Below, piece after piece: positions 1 through 8,010 of a stretch of DNA of 64,000 nt. The notes below the pieces were generated by a model. That model was not told the origin of the DNA and ran no database searches. It saw only the letters and a program-made list of their open reading frames with translations. The stretch is from contig NZ_CP098604.1 in the NCBI RefSeq assembly GCF_024499015.1, positions 1,922,001-1,986,000 on the forward strand. The letters run 5' to 3'. Origin of the DNA: Xanthomonas hortorum pv. pelargonii. Its GTDB lineage: Bacteria; Pseudomonadota; Gammaproteobacteria; Xanthomonadales; Xanthomonadaceae. A program made the position numbers and the translations under genes. Within the stretch, counting starts at the first letter, position 1. Each line of letters opens with the position of its first letter.

Positions 1-313
1 CGCGATGCTGGTTGACCTTGATCGGATACACGGCGGTGTAGCCGCCGGCGTAGTCCCACTCGGACTGCGCCTGCGCGAACGCCGCCTGCAGCTTGCCCAG
101 GCGCTGGCCCAGGATGTCCGGGAAGCGCACCAGCAGCGGCAGCTTGGCGCCAGCCGCGCGCGCGGCATCCACCACCTCGGGCAGCGACACCGACGGGCCA
201 TCGGTGGTCGGGGTGACCACGATGTGTCCGGCAGCGTTCACATCGAAATACCCATCGGCCCAATGCGGGATCGAATAGGTCTTGCGGGCTTGGTCGAGGG
301 ACCAATCGCTCAT
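1..313 (-). CDS. speA: Biosynthetic arginine decarboxylase, N-terminal part
   Basis: The first 104 residues of a PLP-dependent arginine decarboxylase; the rest lies beyond the left edge. The enzyme makes agmatine from arginine for polyamine synthesis. The translation starts MSDWSLDQARKTYSIPHWAD and the last visible block reads YTAVYPIKVNQHR, the segment containing the PLP-binding lysine in this fold-III decarboxylase family. It is divergent from speE across a 234-bp spacer, so the window holds the start of a polyamine locus. Start chosen at the ATG at 313 because it matches the family N-terminus. Partial only because of the window edge. Confidence 0.9.
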   Translation of the reverse strand, partial: MSDWSLDQARKTYSIPHWADGYFDVNAAGHIVVTPTTDGPSVSLPEVVDAARAAGAKLPLLVRFPDILGQRLGKLQAAFAQAQSEWDYAGGYTAVYPIKVNQHR

Positions 314-392
314 TTCGCTGTCTCGGCTGGGGCAAAAAGGGCGTGAAGTGTAACGCCTGGCACGCGCAGGGTCCGTTACAATCCGCGCCGAC

Positions 393-520
393 TTCACGCC
401 CTTCTCCTGATTGGAGCGGGGTTGGTGAGGGTTCGGTATTGCCGTCAGCAGCTTGGTGCATGAGGCTGCGCCCGACCCTCATCCGGCGCTACGCGCCACC
501 TTCTCCCGGTGGGAGAAGGA
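393..520. repeat. CTTCTCCC-type palindromic repeat pair in the speE leader
   Basis: Two short imperfect hairpins. The left one (about 393-436) is a degenerate CTTCTCCtgattGGAG hairpin followed by GGGGTTGGTGAGGGTTCGG. The right one (475-520) reads ACCCTCATCCGGCGC, then CTTCTCCCGGTGGGAGAAG. The same units occur near 25.7 kb, 35.6 kb and 60.5 kb. They resemble REP/BIME-like elements. This copy lies between the divergent speA and speE starts, so it may be transcribed in the speE leader. Confidence 0.75.
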
Positions 521-547
521 ACAGCCCCCTTCCTTTTAGGACTTTGC

Positions 548-1405
548 ATGAGCGCCAACGACAACTGGTACATCGAACACTTCCAGCCGACCGGCTCGGC
601 GATCGGCTTTCGCATCAGCGGCAAGCTGGACGAGGTGCAGTCCCCGTTCCAGAAGATCGAGATCTACCAGACCACCGATTGGGGCAAGCTGATGCTGATC
701 GACGGCGCGGTGATGCTGACCACCCGCGACAACTTCTTCTATCACGAGATGATCAGCCACCCGGCGCTGTTCACCCACCCCGCACCCAAGCGCGTGGTGA
801 TCATCGGCGGCGGCGACTGCGGCACGCTGCGCGAGGTGCTCAAGCACCCGGGCGTGGAAAGTGCCACCCAGTGCGATATCGACGAGCAGGTCACGCGCAT
901 GTCGGAGAAATACTTCCCCGAGTTGTGCGACTCCAACCACGATGCGCGTGCCGAGCTGTTGTTCGACGACGGCGTGGCCTACATGGCCAATTGCCCGGCC
1001 GGCAGCGTGGACATCGTGATCGTCGATTCCACCGACCCGGTCGGCCCGGCCGAAGGCCTGTTCAACAAGGCCTTCTACGACAGCTGCTTCAATGCGCTGA
1101 AGGACGACGGCATCCTGGTGCAGCAGTCCGAGTCGCCGCTGGCGTTGCTGGAGTTGATCAAGGAAATGCGCACCGAAATGGGCAAGGCCGGCTTCCAGTC
1201 GTTCAAGACCCTGCCGTTCCCGCAGCCGTGCTACCCCACCGGCTGGTGGAGCGTGACCATGGCCAGCAAGCAGGCCAATGCCGATTTCGCGTTCCGCCAA
1301 AACGATGCGCAGGCCAAGGGTTTCGAGACTCTGTACTACACCGCGCACCTGCATACCGGCGTGCTGGTTGCACCGCCGTTCGTGGCCAAGGCGCTGGGCG
1401 AGTAA
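548..1405 (+). CDS. speE: Spermidine synthase (polyamine aminopropyltransferase)
   Basis: 285-aa aminopropyltransferase that transfers the aminopropyl group of decarboxylated S-adenosylmethionine to putrescine. Visible family motifs are the nucleotide-binding loop VVIIGGGDCGTLREVL (GGGDGG in most homologues, here with Cys in the fifth position) and the catalytic segment DSTDPVGPAEGLF. Length matches bacterial SpeE (about 280-290). The reading frame stays open upstream to 509, but ATG 548 is preceded by an AGGA box and matches the family start. It faces away from speA, which makes the arginine-derived precursor. Confidence 0.95.
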   Translation: MSANDNWYIEHFQPTGSAIGFRISGKLDEVQSPFQKIEIYQTTDWGKLMLIDGAVMLTTRDNFFYHEMISHPALFTHPAPKRVVIIGGGDCGTLREVLKHPGVESATQCDIDEQVTRMSEKYFPELCDSNHDARAELLFDDGVAYMANCPAGSVDIVIVDSTDPVGPAEGLFNKAFYDSCFNALKDDGILVQQSESPLALLELIKEMRTEMGKAGFQSFKTLPFPQPCYPTGWWSVTMASKQANADFAFRQNDAQAKGFETLYYTAHLHTGVLVAPPFVAKALGE

Positions 1406-1636
1406 GCATGTCATCGGGCTGGCGCCGCTTGCTGCGCGCCGGCCTGATTGAAAAGAACCGGCGCATCGTTCGCGTGCGCTGGTCCTGCAGATTGGGGCGT
1501 CGACGACAGCGCTAATTACAGGCGAATGCTGGCGATGCTTAGAGCATCGCGCAGCATGGCAGGGGTCACGTGTGCACTGCGCTCCCCTGCTGCGGCACGC
1601 ATCTACCTGAAGCTTGTGCGCGCAGTGCCGCCAGCC

Positions 1637-2248
1637 CTACAGCCGTGCCAGCACTTCAGCCTTCTTGGCGTCGAATTCTTCCTGGGTCACCAACCCGGCA
1701 TCCAGCAACTGCTTGAGCTTGCTCAGCACCTGCACCGGATCATCCGCGCCGGCCACCGCAGCCGCTGGCACTGAAGGCACCACGCCCTGCGCTGCAGGCG
1801 CATGCACCACCACACCGCCGGCCGACGCACGCAACTTGTCGAACTCCAGCTGCTGACGTTTTTCGTGGGCCGATTCTTCCACCTGCTGGGCATAGGCGTA
1901 GACCCGCCGTGCCTGTTTCTTGGGCAGGCTGTCGATGGACAGGTAGCCGCCCTGCGTGGTGCGGCACATGATCGTCGCTCCCAGCATCTGCTCGCTCATA
2001 TGCACGTCGAGCACCTCGCGCCAGGGGACATCGCGAAACGTCATCCCGAACAGCGTGGGGTGTACAACGATGAATCTGCGATTGGTCAGCACCACCGCGG
2101 CCGGCGACAAGTTCATCACCATTTTCTTCTGCACCGCGATGTACTCGACCTGCTCGTCGCGGGTCAGCAACTCGTTCACCTTGGGCAGGATCTTGCCCAC
2201 GGCCACCGGGTCCTGCTCGTCGGTCAGGAATTGCGTAAAGACCTCCAT
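1637..2248 (-). CDS. PH-like/SHOCT domain protein of unknown function
   Basis: 203-aa cytosolic protein. Residues about 20-115 look like a bacterial PH-like fold (LLTRDEQVEYIAVQKKMV, then VVLTNRRFIVVHPTLFG, then a strand-rich stretch). The last 35 residues form a SHOCT helix-turn-helix (VLSKLKQLLDAGLVTQEEFD). A low-complexity Ala/Val/Pro linker at about 140-165 joins them. The start at 2248 is chosen because AGGAAGG sits just upstream; the frame is open for 58 more codons but has no family-like sequence. Function is unknown; such proteins are often linked to membrane or oligomerisation roles. Confidence 0.8.
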   Translation of the reverse strand: MEVFTQFLTDEQDPVAVGKILPKVNELLTRDEQVEYIAVQKKMVMNLSPAAVVLTNRRFIVVHPTLFGMTFRDVPWREVLDVHMSEQMLGATIMCRTTQGGYLSIDSLPKKQARRVYAYAQQVEESAHEKRQQLEFDKLRASAGGVVVHAPAAQGVVPSVPAAAVAGADDPVQVLSKLKQLLDAGLVTQEEFDAKKAEVLARL

Positions 2249-2445
2249 ACCTTCCTCGTCGTGATTGCTTGCGCCGCAGCGTTGTCTTGTATGACACCAC
2301 ATCCGTGCCTTCGTGGTGCCGATCAGAGCTCCGACGAAGCGTGCGCAGTACCGGATCACCGAGCGCTTCATACAGCCCAACGGCAACAAGGCGGATGTCG
2401 CCATCCGCCTTGCTGTGTGCACAACGCTGTTTTTCTATCGCCGGC

Positions 2446-3255
2446 TCAAAAGCGGACTTCGGCGCCGAAGCTCAGCACTTCGGCACGATTGATGGTGATG
2501 TCTTCGTAGTCGTCGTAGTACTCGTCGGCGTACAGGTAGTTCGTGTAGAGCGCGCTCAGACTGAAATGCTTGCCGATATCCACACCGAGGCCCGCACCCA
2601 GATATGCGCCGTAGACACGCTCGGTGTAGTCCTCGCCTTTTGCCTCGCCTCCCCAATAGCCCATGCGTACCAGAGCGAACACTGGGGTGTCGCCGAAGTT
2701 GAAGCGCGCCGTTCCACCGATGCTGCCGAAGTCCACTGTCGGAATGACGACAAAGCCATCCGCATCCTTCGAACCGTCAACCTTTCCGGTGGCCACTTCA
2801 ATGCCGACCAGCGTGACCGGACCAGCACGCCAGCGGTAACCGACGTTGAAGCCCGCCATGTCCTGCTTGTTGCCCTCGAACACCTTGGCTTCGCCGCCCT
2901 GCGCGCCCAAGAACATGCCGCTCTTGAGGCGCTGTTCTTGTTCGCGCGGCGCAGGCGCAACGTAGGCGGGCACCGGTGCGGGCGGTGCCGCCGCTACGGG
3001 CGTCTGCGCCGTCACCGTGGTGAATCCGCCGGTCTCGCCGGATGCGCTGTCTTGCACTGCCGTCTGTCCTGCGGCGGTACCGTCTTGCGACGGGCCCGAC
3101 GGTGGCGCTGCCGGTGCGGTGGCCCCCTGGGTGCCAGCCTGCTGTTTTTGCTGTTGCCGATAATTGTCCCAGCCGCGCGACAACGACTGCGCGGCCGCGT
3201 CGGAAACGCAGCCCAGCGCCGTGCAGGCCAACAGCCATGTTGCGGTCCTTTTCAT
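2446..3255 (-). CDS. Predicted outer-membrane beta-barrel protein
   Basis: 269 aa. A Sec signal peptide (MKRTATWLLACTALGCVSDA, cut after AAA) is followed by a Gln/Ala/Pro-rich periplasmic linker (residues 25-100). The rest is about 170 residues of alternating strands ending FGAEVRF; a terminal aromatic residue is the usual outer-membrane barrel signal. The barrel part resembles opacity/OmpA-like 8-stranded porins, but I cannot name a family with certainty. Start at 3255 chosen for the signal peptide and a GGGGA box upstream. It stands alone between two spacers. Confidence 0.75.
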   Translation of the reverse strand: MKRTATWLLACTALGCVSDAAAQSLSRGWDNYRQQQKQQAGTQGATAPAAPPSGPSQDGTAAGQTAVQDSASGETGGFTTVTAQTPVAAAPPAPVPAYVAPAPREQEQRLKSGMFLGAQGGEAKVFEGNKQDMAGFNVGYRWRAGPVTLVGIEVATGKVDGSKDADGFVVIPTVDFGSIGGTARFNFGDTPVFALVRMGYWGGEAKGEDYTERVYGAYLGAGLGVDIGKHFSLSALYTNYLYADEYYDDYEDITINRAEVLSFGAEVRF

Positions 3256-3818
3256 CGCATTCCCCAATGAGTCGTACTCCATCGTCCCCGCATCCAATGC
3301 GCACGCAGGCATGACCTGGCGGCGTCCAGAAGTGGCGCAGTTGCTGTCCAATTCGGGGGCTTTCCCAACATCACAGGATCGTGCGCGTACTCGGCTTCAG
3401 GCATCGTCAGTGTGGACGTGCCGGTACTGACGCGTGATGCAGCCCCCTGACCGCAGCGGGCACAGTGAATCGAGTCTCAGCACCTGTCAAGAAGGGCTGT
3501 GATCGCTGCCTGTTGGCGTATACAGCGGCCGACCAGCGTTCTGGTGAGCGCTTGTGCCGAAGAGCGCGGCACGCGATGCGGTAAATGCACGCTCGCTGCA
3601 AGCAGCGCCTCGCACGGAGATACCGACAACATTGATGGCAGCTGACTCTGCAAGCTCCTGATTCTTCGAGCCGTTCCACTCCCGGAACATTTCATTTTTT
3701 TAACAAATGTAATTTCAATACTCGCAAGTTCTAAAATTCACCGGACCGATCCCCCGCGATCATCGTGAACCTGCCAGACGCGTGATTCCTCCGCGCCGCC
3801 AAGGTCCGGAGACTTGCC
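3256..3818. other. Gene-free spacer
   Basis: 563 bp between the divergent outer-membrane protein and kinase-like genes. The reading frames here have no SD, no family motif and skewed composition, so I call no gene. The only distinctive part is an AT-rich tract at about 3690-3740 (TTTTTTTAACAAATGTAATT, then TTCTAAAATTC), a plausible promoter region for the gene at 3819. Confidence 0.5.
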
Positions 3819-4502
3819 ATGCACTACCAGCCGCTGGACACCTCCAGCCTGCAAATCGTCACGCCCGTGCTGCTCAAGCAGGGCACCCGGCTGCTCGAGC
3901 CCAACGTCTATCGCACGCATCTGGATGGGCAAGTGGCGGTGGTCAAGGACTACAGCCGCTACCGCCGTACGCTGCTGGCGCCGATCGCGCGGCTGATGGT
4001 GCGGCACGAGTCCAAGATGTTGGCCCGCCTGCACGGCTGGCGGCATGCGCCGGCCCTGCTCGGCACGCTGGGCGGGCTGGCACTGGGCATGGAGTTCATT
4101 CCGGGCGACACCCTCAGCGCCAGCGCGGTGGTCGGCCAGGAGGTGTTCCAGCAGCTGCAGCAGGCGCTGCGCCGCCTGCACGCAGTCGGCATCACCCACA
4201 ACGATCTGCACGGCACCAATGTGGTGATCAGTGCCGGCGTGCCAGTGCTGATCGATTTCACCTCGGCCTGGCGCTTCCCGCGCTGGTTGCGACGCGGCAC
4301 GCTGGCGCGTCAACTGCAGCGCAGTGACTTGGCCAATTTCCAGAAGATGCGCCAGCGCCTTGCCGGTATCGCGCCGACCGCCGACGAGGCCGCACGCAGC
4401 GCCGAGCCGCGCTGGGTACGCACCATCCGTGGCAGCTGGAAGCGGCTGTATCGGCACCTGAAGCGCGATGCGCAGCCGGTAGCGCCGAACGAAACCCGCT
4501 GA
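3819..4502 (+). CDS. Small protein-kinase-like (RIO/Kdo-LPS kinase type) protein
   Basis: 227 aa with a compact protein-kinase-like core: candidate ATP-binding lysine in VAVVKDY (K43), catalytic loop HNDLHGTNVV (127-136) and a metal-binding segment VLIDFTSA (143-150) in place of DFG. This arrangement resembles the RIO1/lipopolysaccharide core heptose kinase superfamily more than Hanks kinases. No membrane segment or signal peptide. GGAG lies just before ATG 3819. The substrate is unknown: a sugar in LPS core or a protein are both possible. The basic C-terminus (RTIRGSWKRLYRHLKR) may bind membrane or LPS. Confidence 0.75.
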   Translation: MHYQPLDTSSLQIVTPVLLKQGTRLLEPNVYRTHLDGQVAVVKDYSRYRRTLLAPIARLMVRHESKMLARLHGWRHAPALLGTLGGLALGMEFIPGDTLSASAVVGQEVFQQLQQALRRLHAVGITHNDLHGTNVVISAGVPVLIDFTSAWRFPRWLRRGTLARQLQRSDLANFQKMRQRLAGIAPTADEAARSAEPRWVRTIRGSWKRLYRHLKRDAQPVAPNETR

Positions 4503-4516
4503 CCGGCAAGTTGCCG

Positions 4517-4566
4517 TCACCTGCCGGCCAGGCGGCGCGCGGGGGCGCGGCGCCTGGCCGGTGACG
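4517..4566 (+). terminator. Strong hairpin directly after the kinase-like gene
   Basis: Inverted repeat with arms CCGGCCAGGC and GCCTGGCCGG, extended outward by GTCACC and GGTGAC with a 2-base bulge, around a GC-rich centre. It starts 15 bp after the stop codon. There is no T-tract, so it is not a classical intrinsic terminator, but its position suggests an mRNA 3'-end structure. Confidence 0.45.
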
Positions 4567-4708
4567 CGCAATCGCGCCATGCATCCAGCACCAGCGCAGA
4601 GGCACAACGCATCTCGATCTGCGTGCCGCATGCTGATCCGGCAACGCGGGCCACGCCCACCGGGCTGCACGCCTGACCATCCCGATGACACGCCAACGGT
4701 GCGCCTAT

Positions 4709-4734
4709 CCACCTGGCGAGCAATCGCCAGGTGG
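4709..4734 (+). other. Perfect 11-bp hairpin with GCAA loop
   Basis: Arms CCACCTGGCGA and TCGCCAGGTGG are perfectly complementary and enclose GCAA, a GNRA-type tetraloop if transcribed from the + strand. It lies between the convergent kinase-like and GH84 genes, 110 bp before the GH84 stop. No T-run follows. The rest of 4503-4843 holds nothing I can call. Confidence 0.5.
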
Positions 4735-4843
4735 TGCGCAACGGCGCGAGGGGAACCACAGTGGACAGGGGTACGCGTCGATGCTGCGCACAGGCGACGC
4801 CTGTCTAGTGGCTAGGCCGTCGTCCGGTCGCCGCCCCAGGTCG

Positions 4844-6817
4844 TCACTGCGCGTTTGCCGCTTCGGCTGTCGCCTGCGCGCGGTAGGCGATCAGGCGCGG
4901 CGCGTCGGCGACGAAGCGGTCCAGTACGCCATCGGCGATCTTGACCAGGCCACCGAAGCGCGTGGCGCCGGGAATCGAGGGAATCGCTGCGGCTTCGGCG
5001 GCACTCTGCTTTGCATCGGCAAACGCCCTTGATGCCTGCGCATCGCCGCGATTGGCGGCATCCAGGCCGGCAGCGGTCTGCTGCAGCGCGCGGCCCCAGC
5101 GTTGCATCGCATCCAGCCACGGGCGCGCTTGTTCCGCAAAGCCCTTGTCGGCCACGCCTTCGCGAATGATCTGCGGCGCGGCAGCAATCTCGTCCGCCGT
5201 GCGCGCCAGCTCGGCGATCGCCTGGCTGCGCGCTGCCGCATCGCCGAGCGCGATCATCTCGCGCACATGATCGAGCACGGCCTTCAGGCGCGGCGCCTGT
5301 TCCTGCCACGGCTGGCTGCCGAAGGTCGGCGCCAGATGCTGGGTATCGAAGAAGGTGAGCAGCGCGGCGGTCACCTGCGCATCGCCACCGGCCAGGTCGC
5401 GTGCGGCCGCATGCCAGGTGCGCTGCGCGTCGTAATCCTTGTCGTTCCACGCGAACGCGGTCAGCCCCATAACCGCGACGCGGCTGGGCACTTCCTGATT
5501 CATCGGATTGGAGACGATGCCGGACAATTCCGCCGACAAACCCGCTTCGCGGCGCGCGTACGGCGCCATCAGCAAACGCCCGGCCGAGGTTTCGAAATCG
5601 TTGACCGGGTAGTTGTCCCACAGCAGCGTCTTGCGGCCGAACGCCTTGGTGGCCGCGCGTGCATCGGGGATGGAAATGGCCGGCGGCACCACGTCGGTGC
5701 CGGTCCACTGCACCACGACTTTCGGGTCCAGGTGCTTGCGCAGTGCTTCCTTGTACGGGCTTTCCTTGGCGTCGAAATACTCGGTCGGCACCATGATCAG
5801 CTCCGACGATGCATCGTGGCGGGCGACCAGATCGGCCTGCACCAGATTGAGCAGATGCGACTGCGCGATGCCGGCCGCTTGCGCGCCGGAATCGCCAAAC
5901 GTGGTCTTGTCGCGCTCGCAATTCCACTTGGTGTATTCGATATCGTCCAGCGCCACATAGAAGCTGCGTACGCCCAGCTTGCGGAAGGCATCGAACTTGC
6001 GCAGCAGCGCCTTGGCGTCGGCCGGATCGGAAAAGCACACCGTCGGCCCCGGGGAGATCGCATAGACGAAGTCGACGTGATTGCGTTTGGCGGTGGCCGC
6101 CAGCTTGCCCAGCGCCTTCAACGTGGCGGCCGGATACGCCTCGCGCCAGCGGTCGCGCGCGTACGGGTCGTCCTTCGGGCTGTAGATGAAGGTGTTGGCC
6201 TTGGTGCGGGCGAGAAACTCCAGATGTTTGGTGCGATCGGCCATCGACCACGGTGCACCGTAGAACCCTTCGATGGTGCCGCGGATCGGCATTGCCGGAT
6301 GATCCTGGATCACCAGGGTCGGGATGGCGGGGCGCTCGACCAGCTGACGCAGCGTCTGCGCCGCATGGAACAGCCCATCGTTGTCGTGACCGGCCAGCGT
6401 GATCAGGCTGCCGTTGCCGAGCGCGACGCTGGCGAGCGTATAGCCCTCCTTGTGGGTGTCCTGCGCCGCCTTGCTGCGCGTCAGGGCATCGCGCACCACC
6501 GCCGCCTCGTCGGTGCCGAGCACGATATGCGGGCGGTCGAGCGTGGCAGGCAGACGCGATGCGGTGGAGATCTTGGTCACGCCAGCGGTGCCGAGAATGC
6601 GGCGCACCAGCGCGACCGACGCCGGGTCCGCACCCGGCGCCACCACCAGCACGACCGACCGACCGAGCGTGACGGTGCCGCCCTCCAGCGCGATCGACGT
6701 CGGGGTCGGAAAGATCGCCGGCTGTGTGACCGGCTGCGCCAGCGCAGGGGCCGTTAGGCTTAGCGCCACCAGGACCGGAAGCAGGCGCAAGCCCGACTTG
6801 CCGTCACGTCGCTTCAT
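4844..6817 (-). CDS. Secreted GH84 beta-N-acetylglucosaminidase
   Basis: 657 aa. Signal peptide (residues 1-27, ending LTAPALA), an N-terminal GH20b-like domain (about 30-170), then the GH84 catalytic barrel. The barrel begins IRGTIEGFYGAPWSMADR (178-195), and the catalytic Asp pair lies in FYVALDDIEYTKW (D291, D292). GH84 enzymes cleave terminal GlcNAc from glycans by substrate-assisted catalysis. The C-terminal 200 residues are helical, as in clostridial NagJ-type enzymes. The protein is probably periplasmic or exported and would release GlcNAc from host or bacterial glycans. The start at 6817 gives the signal peptide and has GGAG upstream. A duplicated motif lies upstream. Confidence 0.88.
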   Translation of the reverse strand: MKRRDGKSGLRLLPVLVALSLTAPALAQPVTQPAIFPTPTSIALEGGTVTLGRSVVLVVAPGADPASVALVRRILGTAGVTKISTASRLPATLDRPHIVLGTDEAAVVRDALTRSKAAQDTHKEGYTLASVALGNGSLITLAGHDNDGLFHAAQTLRQLVERPAIPTLVIQDHPAMPIRGTIEGFYGAPWSMADRTKHLEFLARTKANTFIYSPKDDPYARDRWREAYPAATLKALGKLAATAKRNHVDFVYAISPGPTVCFSDPADAKALLRKFDAFRKLGVRSFYVALDDIEYTKWNCERDKTTFGDSGAQAAGIAQSHLLNLVQADLVARHDASSELIMVPTEYFDAKESPYKEALRKHLDPKVVVQWTGTDVVPPAISIPDARAATKAFGRKTLLWDNYPVNDFETSAGRLLMAPYARREAGLSAELSGIVSNPMNQEVPSRVAVMGLTAFAWNDKDYDAQRTWHAAARDLAGGDAQVTAALLTFFDTQHLAPTFGSQPWQEQAPRLKAVLDHVREMIALGDAAARSQAIAELARTADEIAAAPQIIREGVADKGFAEQARPWLDAMQRWGRALQQTAAGLDAANRGDAQASRAFADAKQSAAEAAAIPSIPGATRFGGLVKIADGVLDRFVADAPRLIAYRAQATAEAANAQ

Positions 6818-6826
6818 TCCGAACTC

Positions 6827-6843
6827 CGGTATTGAAATGGTAT
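6827..6843 (+). promoter_or_regulatory. Operator-like motif, proximal copy
   Basis: CGGTATTGAAATGGTAT, which contains the half-site GGTAT twice, 11 bp apart. It lies 10 bp upstream of the GH84 start codon (gene on the minus strand). An identical 17-mer occurs exactly 160 bp further upstream. The repeated half-sites suggest a transcription-factor site. Xanthomonas GlcNAc-regulon boxes are the obvious candidate, though I cannot confirm the consensus from memory. Confidence 0.5.
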
Positions 6844-6986
6844 TAGCCCTAGAGTAGGCAAGTCGTCGGGCCGGGACAAGTCGGGAGTGTTGCGATGTGC
6901 CGCGGCTCATCAAGGCCTGGATTTCGACTTGCGAGCGCGAGGTTGAGGTTCATGCCGTGCTGCACGCCGGTACCGGGCCCAACCTG

Positions 6987-7003
6987 CGGTATTGAAATGG
7001 TAT
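6987..7003 (+). promoter_or_regulatory. Operator-like motif, distal copy
   Basis: Second identical copy of CGGTATTGAAATGGTAT in the same orientation, 170 bp upstream of the GH84 start. The remainder of the 370-bp spacer 6818-7187 contains no gene I can support. Confidence 0.5.
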
Positions 7004-7187
7004 GAGCGGCCGTGTGGGCGCGTCGTCAAGTGAAGTACTCGGTAAACCACGGTCAAGCCGCTCAATCGGATGTGAGCCGACTTCAAACTCCACGCAGGCA
7101 TCGGAGGACCGCATTGCAGCCACGCTGCACGCGGCACATGCGTACTGCCCGCAGCACTGCCAATCCGGCTAGCGTCTCGCTGACGCC

Positions 7188-7628
<441 letters not shown>

Positions 7629-7715
7629 CTATCCTTACCGCCTGCCGACTGCCTTGCCGATGTCCCGCGTGTTCCGGCCTGCACTAGGCTTCCTACGGAC
7701 CTGCGGAGAACACCC

Positions 7716-7994
7716 ATGATCGATTTCAACCAGCTCGACGACCTTGCCCGCCGCCTCAGCGACTTGGTGCCGCCGGGCCTGCGCCAATCGCGCGAAGAAC
7801 TGCAGAGCACCTTCAAGGGCGCACTGCAGGCCGGCCTGGGCAAGCTGGACCTGGTCACCCGCGAAGAGTTCGACGTGCAGCGTGCGGTGTTGCTGCGCAC
7901 CCGCGAAAAACTCGACGCACTGGAACAGGCCGTCGCCGCACTGGAAGCACGCGCGCCCGGCTCGCCACCCGCAGCGCCACCCACCACTCCCTGA
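7716..7994 (+). CDS. ubiK: Ubiquinone biosynthesis accessory factor UbiK (YqiC family)
   Basis: 92 aa. N-terminal amphipathic helix followed by a coiled coil (EFDVQRAVLLRTREKLDALE, residues about 52-71), the layout of the BMFP/YqiC family that helps the UbiJ-UbiK lipid-binding step of aerobic ubiquinone synthesis. The Pro/Ala-rich tail (about 77-92) is common in xanthomonads. It lies 16 bp upstream of comM, an association seen in many gamma-proteobacteria. A GGAG box precedes the ATG. Confidence 0.85.
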   Translation: MIDFNQLDDLARRLSDLVPPGLRQSREELQSTFKGALQAGLGKLDLVTREEFDVQRAVLLRTREKLDALEQAVAALEARAPGSPPAAPPTTP

Positions 7995-8010
7995 CCTAAG
8001 GCCCTCCACC

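Noticed and set aside
3407..3679. Three overlapping short minus-strand frames in the spacer before the kinase-like gene
   Set aside because: No SD, Cys/Arg-rich composition and no mutual frame preference; treated as non-coding.
5102..6757. 551-codon open frame on the + strand opposite the GH84 gene
   Set aside because: It is an antisense shadow of a well-supported gene: His/Arg/Gly-rich, no SD, no domain pattern. GC-rich genomes produce such frames routinely.
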